From the NCBI GenBank assembly GCA_022457155.1, contig JAJGOT010000203.1:1-64000 (forward strand): a stretch of 64,000 nt of DNA, written 5' to 3'. Of this stretch, positions 1 to 12,900 are shown one piece after another (the first letter of the stretch is position 1; every line of letters begins with the position of its first letter). Under the pieces are notes generated by a model. It was not told where the DNA came from. It ran no database searches and saw nothing but the letters and a program-made list of their open reading frames with translations. Position numbers and translations under genes: made by a program. The DNA comes from Cladopsammia gracilis (Eukaryota > Cnidaria > Anthozoa > Scleractinia > Dendrophylliidae).

Positions 1-197
1 TGACAGACGGTCAAGAAATCAATATTGCCATGAAATGCTGAGTTTTTTTATCGTTATTTTCAAACTGTTTATAGTTTACATTTCTTTGCTTTCATCAGTT
101 TTAGCGCTATTTCTCTCCATATTGCAGTATATATTACAGTATATATTGCAGTATATTTGGCCATATTCATAAAATAAAATCAGTCCGGGACACTTAC

Positions 198-366
198 CTA
201 GAACCTGTTCGTCGCAAGACAATTTCATAATGGCCTCCAATTTATCAACCAGGTATCCATAGCCGGAAACCCTGAGCACGTCATCGTTACTGCTGGCAAT
301 TTGTTGCAGTTCCGAATAATCAACTTTATTTCCGATGCCAATGGCAATTCTTCGGACACTTGCGTC
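198..366 (-). CDS. Gene B exon 14: second vWA, C-terminal part
   Basis: 169 nt, phase 0 in, 1 out. [20 protein letters not shown] to LSCDEQVLG, with acceptor aatgcag and donor CTAG/gtaagtg. Last exon inside the window. Confidence 0.9.
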
Positions 367-3300
367 CTGCATTAACAAAAAGTAAATGGTGCTAAAATAC
401 AGGTATGCAAATAACTGTTCATTTTCATTTTTGCTGGTCGAATTAGAATCTTGGATTAAATATGAATTGTCAAGAACTCACAGCGCCAATCCGTCACATC
501 TTTGCAAGGTGTCTCCGTAAGAAACGACCAATGATTTTGGTTCGAAAAAAATCTCTGATATGGGGTAAAACATTTAAAAGCCTCTACCTTAGAAGTCATA
601 AAAATGTAATTAGTTTGATCTAAAGTATTAAAATATTTTTTTTTTACGATTTCTTGTGGTCGGTACTAGTTATATGCTGCTGAGACCCGAAAAAATCACA
701 AATTTTGCTGTCGCTGTTAAAAAATAACTATTCACTCGAGAGGCCCAATTATTTTTTAACAAACTGATACATCATTGTAGTTTGTTTACCTATATCTCAT
801 ATCTACATTAACGGTAAATAACGGGTTATTTTACCAAAATAATCGGCTTCGGAGCGAAACACGAAACTTGTTCGGGATATTTAAAAATGTGGCACCTGAT
901 TGAAAGTCATTCTATACATGAACAGAAATTATAAATGACCCTAAATCCTGAACAAGAATAATATATTTTTTTGCACTCAACGTTTTCAAGATTAACAACC
1001 GTTTGAACTTCACGAAAATGCGAAATGATGCCAATAAACAAACACATAACTTTAGCAGAATGCTCGGGCGAACTCACTTTCCATAATCTCTTTGAACCCG
1101 AAATCCGGCGATCATTAGACCTATTTACTCTCTTCTTTGTAAGTGTTTAGGTTGTCATATGTAAAACTTGTTAGTCTCGGAAATACCCTAGTGTCTTTTG
1201 AAAGCCGTAATAGTCTTCAGATATCCTCCAACTATAAACTTGTGGAATCTATGTTGCAATTCCTACCTTTGATGCACATTACAGATGTTATTTTAGACTG
1301 AATTGTCCACCGTTTTTTTCCTAGTAACCCTCAAAAGACGCATGCGACCATGGGTGATAAGTTATAAAGGAGAGGAGACGGCTCACCGTTCAGACTAAAA
1401 TACCATTAAGCAAGAGAAAATAATCTGGATCATTTTCTCAGGTTTTAAGTACAAAAAAAAAAAGAGTTTTTAGTTGAGGTATGAGTATCTAGCGATTTTC
1501 TAATGACCATGAAATGGCTACGCGTAAACACACCAAAACAATTAAACAAACGAACTGGAAGGAAGCAATTTAATTGGCTTAGCGAACGAAAGCAAACGCG
1601 AGTGGCTTTTGGTCGGTTTGGCGAACACGCAAAGAAAAGCGAATGGATTGGGAGCTAAAACTGAAGTAGCTATTCCATTTGACATAATTCGAATTTCGGT
1701 ATTCTGATAAGTCAATCGTACAAGGCTCTTTCCATATCAGAGGTATTTTCAGCGGAAAAACAAGCATAGCTTGTTTTGATTCGTTCAACTTCTGGCAAAT
1801 AAAACAAATCGAGAACAATGAGGAAACCTTTTTACAAGGTCATGCGCTCTAACCGTTTATTGTGCTTGAAGGATACGATATACAGTCAAACCTTCATTAA
1901 AGCGACCCTCTGTTAAGCGGTCACCGACTATTAAGCGGTCACTTAACAATTCCTCGGAAATCACTCCCCATATTTATTGTAAAGTTGACCTCTTTTAAGC
2001 GGTCACGAGGTCACCGTCTAGACTTCCCAATAGGCAAATTTTACCTTTATGGCCGGTAAAATACAAAAGGCCACCTTTAATTTAAATTAAAAATTTTTTG
2101 TTTTTGTTTTTATACTAAATTGTATTGTTTTTTATGTATTATTTAATATTTTAAATATTATTGTAGTTTATACCAGATGAAGAGCCACCTTTGTGAAAAC
2201 GCTGATATTAAACTATTATTTATTTATTTATTTATTTATTTAATATTTGATAATCAGGAAGAACTCTCATTAGCACTATAAAAAGTGAATGACTTGCTTC
2301 ACAAAAATTACGCTACGCGGCCCTAAATCACAGACATCCATAATTGATTATTTTTCGTTTCATATCATGTTGAATGTGATGCGGGCAAAGCTGTTGATGA
2401 TATGGTTTATAACAAAGACTTGCCTTAACCCTATTCGGCCTGGGGTGGGGTGGGGGGGGGGGGGCACAAAGTGTCCGCTCTAACTTCCAACATTCATAAC
2501 TTTCTTAATATGTATTTAAACACCATCAAACTTTGTGACTTTTCCTAAAACTTATCTAGCAACAATTTCATATGACAATTTTTTGATCACATGACTTGAT
2601 GTTTCCATGGCAACAAGATTTTGACAGCCATGTTTTTTGAAATTTGCATATTTATACCTTGGAATGAAGAAAAACAATGTTTATTGGTATAACTTTTATA
2701 TTTTTACGTCATTTAGCGTTTATTTATTGGTTTTCATTAATTTTGGGTGAATTTGGACGTTTTTAAGAGGTTTTAAAAAAATTCAGGAATCTCCCCCAGG
2801 CACAGAAACTCAAAAAAAGCCCAGGCTGAATAGGGTTAAGAACGACGTTATAAAATCCGATAGTCAGGCATGAAGTTCCTTAAATTTGCTTAATTTCTAT
2901 TTATCACACTTTTGTGTTTGTGTTTCTGTTGACAACACAATATACATCATGTGATCAATTTTGCCTTCTACTTTTTTTTTTGCCATAGTAAATTTAAGAG
3001 CATCTCTATTAAGCGGTCAGTTGGCTATTCCCCGAGCGTGACCGCTTAAGAGAGGTTTGACTGTAATGGGAAAAGTGAGTGCAATGACACAGCTGTGTTA
3101 AAACACAATGTATAATGACAATAATCATAGCTGCAGCAACTCACGTCCAGGGGTGGAGTGACTACACTGAATGCCTTGCTTCCCTTGTTTGTATCGCCAT
3201 CTGTGAGCACAAGCAAGACGTTTGGTTTATCTGGTCTATCGCCGCAGTCCTCCCAGCCAAAAAAGTCTGCGGTTGCTAGTTCCAGGGCTCTATCAGTTCG

Positions 3301-3939
3301 GGTTCCACCTTTAAGGTGTGGCAGAGCGTTAGCTTTGGAGGTTATTGCAGCAATCGTTTGGGCTTCGGTAAATCTGGAAGAATGGTGGAAATCAAATCGA
3401 GCATTAGTATAACGTGATTTAGTGCTAAAATAGGATTTTTTTGGTTTTAGTTTGAAATTAACACAAAATAGGAAAATTTTCTGTAATAACAACAATAATT
3501 TATATTGTCGTTCCAATCTCGCTCTATACTACATATTTTAGAATATATCGAAAAAACCCCACGTTTTAGACGGCTGAAACAAGGAAAAGAAAATCGATAT
3601 CGAAAAAACTCTACATACTACATAATTTAGTGTAAGTAAGACAAGAAACAATTTTCATTGGAAATGAAAAATGTTTTATTAAGCAATCCTAGGCATCTCG
3701 CTTAGCGTAACGAGGACAACATGACTCCAGGACTCAGCTCGCACGTTGCGTTATTGGCGACCTCTACTATAATTGTGCAAATACCATCTCAAAAACACGA
3801 TTGTGCCTAGTTAAATACAGTATTCTGTAACCTTGATTGCTTTTTTTGCATATATAGGAGCAAGTGGATGTCTACACGGATTACGGCGGGGTAATTCCTA
3901 TAGTGGGCCGTATGGTGATGTCCCTCCCGAAATACGTTG

Positions 3940-3976
<37 letters not shown>

Positions 3977-6900
3977 CAAACTTTATTTAAGTGTCAGAGT
4001 ATTTAGCTTACTAGCTAATTGTGAACACTAAATAAGTAAAATAAATATAAATTATGCTAAGATTAGTTTAAAATTTACAATTGCTCAGTATCTAAAGTAG
4101 TGCATATGTTACAATTGACACACCTCAATCAAAGAAGCTATGTCTTTCTTTCTTATATATTTTTGAAAACTGTCCAATGTCCGATGTGAGATGGATTAGG
4201 ACTGGAGTAGAAACTAAATCTAAGTATTAAGGGAGCTGTGACGTCATGATGAATATACCGTGTCTAAATAAAGTTTAATTGCAATGGATTTTTTGACATT
4301 TTTGGATCAAAACTGCCCCAAATTAAAACAAAGTACCTTTGTCATACACGAAATGCTTATAGAACACTAAGAGGAAAATATTATGTGAATTTTCGAAAAG
4401 AGAGTTCAGTAAACATAATCAGAGTTTTAGCAAATGTTCCTAGACACAAGGTTGTTAACTTAAAAAAATTGGTCATCCTGGCTATCTCCAGCCAACGACA
4501 CTTATTTTCACTCTTAGAGCTCTGGTAGAGAAACTTTAAAGTGTATATAATAGATATTTTTTATTTGCTTGTTGGAATCTACATGGCGTTCTGATAAGAA
4601 AGTCGAAAAAAGTTTTTCGATATCGATTTTTCTTGTCCGTGATTTAGCCGTCTAAAAATGTGAAATTTCACTTCCGGTGGGTTACAAAACCGCGCAAGAA
4701 GAAAGACTGGAAATAGTCCGCTGTGACGTCAATACATGAATGCCAGTGTCGCGGTTTCTCAGCTTGGCTTGCAGCCAAGCCTGCCAGACTTATAAATTCA
4801 CTTTTGTTTCTCCGTGAGAAAATTGTGTTTCAAGTGGTTTTGTAGCCTGCGGCTAAGTGTTTTTGTTTCAAGTGTTTTTGAGATTAAGAGTTTAGATAAA
4901 TTGATTAAAAGGTTGGCGCTTTCTCGAATGGCTTCACATTTAGAAACATATATCGTGCTGTAGCGTTTACCGAAGTCTTGAAAACTCCATTTGAAGTCCA
5001 CAGATCGGTTTTAATTTTCCATAGTGAGTTTGAAGTCAAAGATATTGCTTCGCGTATTCAGAGATAAAAATGGCCACAAAGTGACCATCATATCACTTGA
5101 CATAGCAACTTCAAGGTCATAAGAGATCAGATAGCAACTAACCATTATAAATATCTTGAAACTGAAAATCAATTTACCAGATAAGAAAAAGGAAAATGAC
5201 GAAACGAAACATAAAAGGAAGTTGCATTATTGCCGGATTTGGTGAGAGTTCCAATAGATAACGATTTCCTTTTCTTTCTTTTCGAGGAACAGATCAGAAT
5301 AGACCTTGCATGCACTGCCGGTGATTGCGAAATACCGATTACAGTTTCAAATGTCGTAGTAACGTGTGTGGCGGATCATCTTGTATGACCGGAAAAACGA
5401 CTGTAAAACAAATCACAACAATTGGATTAATTCCCGTGCTTTAGGGGCACTTACAAGACCCTAAAGCCCGACTTTACTACTCGTAGAGTTCTTGTTTGTC
5501 ATAAAACTACACCATGTTCTTAGGTTTCTGTTAATACAAATACTAGTTCTCTTCAGTCCAATATGAACAGTTTCAACGGCTTACATATAGTCCTTCAATT
5601 GTCAAAATTCAGTTAAAATATAAAATGCGCATTGAGAAGTTTAGCATATAGGGATACAACTTTAACAGAACAATGTGTGTTTTGAAATAGAATGTCATAC
5701 TTGTGCCACGTATGCGCCTCATAGCTGTACAGAAGGATCGCCATATGTGTTCCTGCTTCAGATATTTGAAGTCTGCTAGTGAGTTGAATGATAAATTGAC
5801 GTACACTGTTGTAATCGAAGTCTGATATACTGTTGGAAGAGTCGATGATGACACCGACATCAAGATGCTCTATGCAAGGTTCTGGGGGAGGTGGTTCAGG
5901 AGTTGGACCTTCAAGGAAGAAACAATGAGCCGAATTAGTATTAAAATTCGTATTAAAATAACCCAAGGGTAAAGAAAAAGTCAGCAGGCGATGCAAGTCA
6001 GTGATCCAACACAGCCGGCTTTTAGCTCTGGCTTCGATATTTAAAGTCATTAGTGGCACTGCTACTACTTCTGAAAGGGGTGCACATATGATATCCACAA
6101 ATTCCATCATAAATTACTTTGGCTTTACCATTTCGCGCTTTCTACCAAATTTACTTTTACAAAGCGACTCTAGTGCTTTATTTCCTCGTACTCCGTGTAG
6201 TTTATTCTTCCTCAATCTACGTGTTTATTTATTTCACACAACGAAACCTTTTATGCTAATTTGAACGAGAATTTGCAAATTGCCGAAAGATTTTGACATA
6301 TTACAAATTCTGGTATCGAAGAGAGAGTTTTATAAGTTTGCTCTTCACTATCGTTGCCCATGCCGAATACAAAGCCATACTGTTTTTAAAGAGATAGTGT
6401 TGGAGAAGTGTCCTACTTTCAGTTCTCCATACAATATTATCTGTTGTCACTTGTTGAGATCACAACACGGTGAACATGCCAGATAAACGAATTGAATGAA
6501 TAATCAATGGCTATGATTAAAGTGACGGCCGGCAATCGTTTTTTGAACGGCGTATTTCACAGTTGAATCATTATCATACTATTTGATTCATTAGCATACA
6601 AAGCTTTCGTTCGGTAAAATCGTATGAATATTATGCACTTACATGCTTGCTGGTTACACGATTCGGTTTTTGTGCTGCTTCCCGTACAAGCTGCGCCATC
6701 CCCAGAGGGCGGTGGGTTGGTGCATGTTCTTCGCCTCTCACGCTTTCCTCCTCCACAAGTCTTATCACAAGGAGGGTTGGTCCAGGCAGACCAACCACCA
6801 TCTACACCTGTGAGATGAAATTAAGACCAATAGATAGTTTCACAGATGTCCTTCATCACGGCATACCGATGAATTCAAACATTTTTTTTTGTTTACTTGG

Positions 6901-9900
6901 TCTATGTCGAAACAGCTGCTTTATTGGCCGTTTTCACACTAGAGACGGGCAAATCGTCTGGACGGACAAGTCGTCTCAGACGGACAAGTCGTCTTAGTAA
7001 GAAAACGGGACGAACAAAATTTTGGACGTAAAAGTCGTCTGATTTTGTCCGTCGATTTGGCCGTCTATTAAGACGATTTTTCGAGAACGATTTTTTCGTC
7101 TAGACGGATAAGTCGTCCAAAGTCTGACTTAAATTCACACCAGACGAACAAATGGTTGTATCTCGGTCCCAGTACTCACTAAGGAGAATGGAACTAGTAA
7201 AGGGAGTGATGGTTTATGGGAAAATCAAAATGGCGAATGGAAAGCAAGATAACCAAGCCTGTTTGTGCCAGGCCCCTTGCTTTCAAAATCGTCTGTTTGT
7301 TCGTTCAGATATGAATTTACGATGACCAACACAGGGTGAGTTGTCCGTCTAGAATTCACATTACACGAACAAATCGTCGGACGACTTGTCCGTCCAGACG
7401 ATTTGTCCGTCTTCTAGTGTGAAATGGGCCATTGTCAGTTTTGAGTGGTTAAACTTTATATATAACAAGCGCTCGTCACCGTCTCCCGAAATGTTAAACG
7501 ACTAAAAGGATTGCTATCCTCCTTAACTTATCGCCATTATCACAAAATGGCGGCGGATTTGTTATTCTTTTATACTTTTTACGTTAATTACAGTGAAACC
7601 TGTATTAAGCGGATCCCATATTAAGCGGACACCTTCTATAAGCGGACACCAGCTGCTTGGGTCCCTAAATTTTCTTCCCATATTTACTGTAAAACGAACC
7701 TGCATTCAGCGAACCCTCTAGAAGGGGACATAAGCGAGGGTCCCGAGGATGTCCACTTCATACAGGTTTCACTGTAGCCCTCTTGGCCTCATTTTAGAGT
7801 AAAAATTATTTTGAATTTTGCACAAGTTAACCAGGTAAAGGGAACTTACTAGAAATACATGTCTCGCAGAACCTGGCGAAGCTCTGGGGAGGGTGCACCG
7901 CAAAATGTTAGCGACGGGGGAAGGAGAGATGGAATTTCTGGTTTAACTTGGGAGGATGGGTTGCACGGCCACAATGGCCTCGAAATTTGAAGTTACGTAA
8001 ATATAAAAGAATTATAAGAAAACACTCAACACTTCGTAATTTTGAAGTCATGTTTCGGTGGTTACAGCTGCCATCGTCAGTTACGAAATATAGTACAGAA
8101 TTGAGTTTTTAATCTATACGTGACACCAATTAGAAATCGGCCGACATTTTGGAATAAGGTCAATGCAATCCTACTCCTTTCTAGATTTTAGTGTAACTCA
8201 GGTTAATTAACCCCGAAATTGTGTTATGAATTCATAAAAATTCCGATATAAACTTTCATACAAACATCAATTACACTTCGTGGACTCAGATTAATCATTT
8301 CATTTTTGTATCGGCATAAGTTTACTTATTTTCCTTATGTCTCAAAAAAATGGAACTATTTTTTAATGATACTGTTTGAGCATACCACAGTCTTGCGTGT
8401 TACACTTCCGAGTTTTCGAAGCTGGTCCCAGGCTTTGCTCGGTGCAGCTTGGCCCACCACCAGATGGAGGGGGATTGGTGCAGGTTCTTGAACGTCTCTG
8501 AACTCCTCCGCCACAAGTCTTACTGCATTTTCCCCATTTTGACCATTGAGTGTAACCGCCGGGCACGGCTAAAAGCAAATTAAAGTCCAACCAATGAAAT
8601 AAAATAATGATAATAGGCCATACGCTACTGTGATTGTATGTTTTAACTCTCAAGCTTTCGTCGGACACCGACATCGTCAGGAGAAAACTGAAAGAATTTA
8701 CATAAATGCGAAGCAATATAAAGACTAGCGTGGATACGATGTAACACCTAAACAAGAACAAAAACACTTAAACAAAGAATTCAGACTGACAAAAGATTCA
8801 AAACAAAATATTCAAAATAAAAGGTCCCTCATTTTGAATATTTTGTTTTGAATCTTTTGTCAGTCTGAATTCTTTGTTTAAGTGTTTTTGTTCTTGTTTA
8901 GGTGTTACATCGTATCCACGCTAGTCTTTATATTGCTTCGCATTTATGTAAATTCTTTCAGTTTTCTCCTGACGATGTCGGTGTCCGACGAAAGCTTGAG
9001 AGTTAAAACATACAATCACAGTAGCGTATGGCCTATTATCATTATTTTATTTCATTGCAACACGATGCTACTGAAAGACAACTTCATTACTTTATAAAGT
9101 CCAACCATTAAATAGATAATCATACTGTGTTACTAGAAATACGTGTCTCGCAGAACCTCGCGAAACTCGGGGGAGGATGCACTGCAAAATTTTAGGGATG
9201 TGGGAGGGAGAGATGGAATTTCTGATTTAAATGGAGAGGTTGGGTTGCTTGCTGGCAATGATCTCATTTAAAGTTGAGACATTTTCGTTCTCAGTCTCTT
9301 CAATTTAACTTGTACTTTGTGCCCTGTCTTCCTGGAGAGCTGGTGTTGGTCAGTGTTTGGTTTTGAGCTGTGGGTCGCTGTAACTGCCATATAACTGCCA
9401 TGGGACTGCCCCCCCCCCCCCAATCTTCGGTCCAGGACAATATGCAGTGGTGTTCTGTTTATTTTGATTGTCTCAATTAAATTCCATTTTTGAAACTTGT
9501 GAGGTAGTGCTATCTCCTGTTCCCTTTACATACTGCTATAGTTTTTGTTCTATATACTGGGAATCAAACAATTGGTAATGCAATTCTCTATTCGTTTGAA
9601 TGGTTGAGATCACAGGAGGTTACTGCTGCTGAAAAGTGATGTTGTCCAAAAAATAACAACTCAATGGTGAAAGTGGCATGAGATTCTCCCAGCAGTAACA
9701 ATACTATATTTTGGATACAGGTCATGGGAATTACAAAATTGATTACAAAACATGAATATTCAAAATGAAGCAACAGATTCTCTGCAAATACCATAAGCAA
9801 TGTATAGAGACCTGGATGGAGAATTTGTACGTTAAGACCAGGACTTAGGCCTTCATGACCAGTTAGCGCCCTTAAAAATCTTGAAATCAAAATTAATTTG

Positions 9901-12900
9901 TTGATCTACATTCTCCTTACTGGTGTCAATGCAGTTCACATAGCCATATAAGTACAGTGAATTTGTATTCAATTTCCACAGACAACTTATGTTGAAGGTG
10001 ATCAGGTTCTCAATTTGTATACTCTATGTACTTGCTCGTACACTGATATTGTGAGATTTAAGATACTGATCACCGTTCCAATAATAAATGTGAAGCAGTA
10101 ATGTTGATGTGTCATGTGTTTAGCTACATGTATACGGTTGCTATACATTGACATTACAGTCATTAGCTGGTCATGATTGCTAACAGAAAATTGTTTTTTC
10201 CTAACAAAATGTTTTTATCCAAATTGTAAACAGAAATTCTCGTTACTTATTTCTTATTGAACGATTTTATGAATTCTGTAAACTCAAGATACTGTATACG
10301 TATACAACTCGATCACTGTTTCATTCACAAACAATGCTACATCATGTAAATGTTGTATATTTGGGAAATAATTTCCACCTGTGTGATCTGTAGTTTTGAT
10401 CATTTATCTGTAGTTTTGATCATTTAAAAAGTTCCTTAGTGACGTTAGTGAGAATATCAATAAACATCAAATTACAGTGTGTAGTAAGAGAGTTATTTTT
10501 CAGTGTTTGATTATCCTCTCAGTAGTTTAGCCGCTGATTTGAGCTACACTTCTTAATCGCTCTTCTTCTCTCAGCCTTTCCTGTAATCAATGTTTTCTTT
10601 TCCCTACGTACCGTATCAGGTATGAAAGATATTCGTCACGGGTATTTAGCTGATGGTGTAATTCTTGCCGCCTCTCGTTGCGTCTACAAACAGAATCATT
10701 TTGTCCAACACTTCCAGTCGGTGTCGCCTCTCCTGATCAGTTTTGTTCAGAATTCTGATGGCGGCATTTTGTCAAGGCGTTTGAACCTAGTCAAACGGTG
10801 TGCCTAGGCTGTTCGAAGTCTTTGTAATGTATGCTCTCGTTGTTCGTCTTCGTTGCTCCGACGATCGCGATTGCGCTGAATTTCAAGTCACCGTTCAGCG
10901 GAGTTTCGGTAGTTAATTTTCACGGACAAGGATTTCCAGCCACTTCTGGAATCCAGCGTTGTTGTCTTTGCTGTTCTTTCTCATTTGCATCAGAAATTGG
11001 TTGTGTTTCATCGAGAGTAAACATTTTTTGACAGACTATGAGGACTACGAGTAAGGTTAAACGGCCGCCGGCACGGCCGCCTTGTAAACATAATACGCCA
11101 TTGTCAGCGGTCGCGATTTTTGTTGCCAGGCAACTGCCGGACATCTTCAGGTATATATATATATATGAATATAAATATATTTTTCGCTCGAATTCGCGCG
11201 GCTCAGCTCCCGAGACCCGAGCACCCGAGCGGCCTTCGGCCGCCAAATTTATTAACCTCGCTACGCTCGGGCCTTCGGCCCTCGCTTCGCGAGGAATGAA
11301 TACAATCAGATCATATTTCGTCATAATACTAAAAAGGCAAACAAATTTCGGGAATCAACTGAGGCGCTTATTTAGGAACACTGGTTGTGTCCTTTCAGGT
11401 TAATCGACTGTGCATAAAGGTAAGTTATTTCGGATCCCCCTTTTCTCCAGAAAAAAGGGAATCAACTCTAAATACGGGAAAATCTGGTCTGGTTACTTTA
11501 TGATGCTGTTTAAACATACCACATTTTTGCGTGTTACACTTCCGAGTTTTCGTAGCTGGTCCTAGTTTTTGCCTGGCGCAATTTGGCCCACCGCCAGATG
11601 GAGGGGGATTGGTACAGGTTCTTGAACGTCTCTGAACTCCTCCGCCACAAGTCTTACTGCATTTTCCCCATTTAGACCATTGAGTATAACCACCAGGCAC
11701 GGCTAAAAGCAAATTAAAGTCCAACTGTTAAACAGATAATTGTACCATATTAAAGGACGAAATTTAACCAGGAGTCAATTGCGGGCGGAAGCTCAATCCC
11801 TATAATTTTCATTAACACTGAAATTACGCATCTATAGAGTGCGCTCGCTAATCAAATTTTATCTTTGCGTCTTAAATCAACGCCGAATTCATGATAATTA
11901 TTTCATTGTTTAATTTCCTTTGTCATTTGGCCGTTGTTGTACGCAAAGTGTGCAATGAAAAGTTTGTACAGACGTTGTTAGCCAAAGATATATTAACTGA
12001 CCACATTTTACTTTCATCCTAGTAGATTGGCTGCATTGAATTCAAATAAAACATATAGGTGATAGACTACCGGCCTAATTTAGCACATCAGTGGAACACT
12101 ACATGAAAAACGAAGTATTAAGATATTTCTGGTGTTAACTCGCAGCATTACTAGCGGAAAATCTGCTCTGGTTACTTTAATGATGCTGTTTGAACATACC
12201 GCATTTTTGCGTGTTACACTTCCGAGTTTTCGTAGCTGGTCCTAGTTTTTGCTTGGCGCAATTTGGCCCACCGCCAGATGGAGGGGGATTGGTACAGGTT
12301 CTTGAACGTCTCTGAACTCCTCCGCCACAAGTCTTACTGCATTTTCCCCATTTAGACCATTGAGTATAACCTCCGGGCACGGCTAAAAGCAAATTAAAGT
12401 CCAACTGTTAAACATATAATTGTACCATATTAAAGGATGAAATTTAACCAGAAGTCAATTGCGGGCGGAAGCTCAATCCCTATAATTTTCATTAACACTG
12501 AAATTACGCAAGCTCTAGAGTGCGCTCGCTAATCTAATTCTATATTTTCGTCTTAAGGCAACGCCGATGTTTGTACATAGTATTCATGGCATTTCATTGT
12601 TTAATTTCCGTTGTTGTTTGGCTGTTATTGTGCGCAAAGTGTGGAATGAAAAGTTTGTACATACGTTGTGTGCCAAGGATACATCAACTGACCACATTTT
12701 TGTCTTTTCCTCCTAGAAGATTGGCTGCATAATTCGTATAAAATACATAGGAGATAGACCGCAGGCCTAATTTAACACATAAATCTAAAAAGTATAACAT
12801 ATAAATCGTAGTATTAAGATATTTCTGGTGATAACTCGCAGCATTACTACCGGAAAATCTTTGCTCAGGCAAGTTAAGGCATGACTAAGGCGTTTCAAAC

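Larger units (their letters stand above)
367..3144 (-). other. Gene B intron 13
   Basis: No coding signal. 367-1880 is AT-rich and shows nothing recognisable; the rest is the nested transposon pair at 1883-3063. A (ttta)n run near 2217-2242 may be the tail of an old retrotransposon. Confidence 0.7.
11520..12550. repeat. Tandem 680-bp TSR exon + intron duplication
   Basis: Exons 9 and 8 and the 170 bp beyond each acceptor (11702-11870 and 12382-12550) are direct copies with few differences, so the unit duplicated was exon plus intron. Confidence 0.85.

Noticed and set aside
8363..8767. 134-codon minus frame joining TSR exon 10 to upstream sequence
   Set aside because: Everything beyond 8568 is intron and palindrome; the acceptor at 8569-8570 ends the exon.
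10920..11324. 134-codon minus frame
   Set aside because: Its composition follows CG-rich palindromic repeats and a (TA)n run. There is no domain, and it lies in an intron of gene B.
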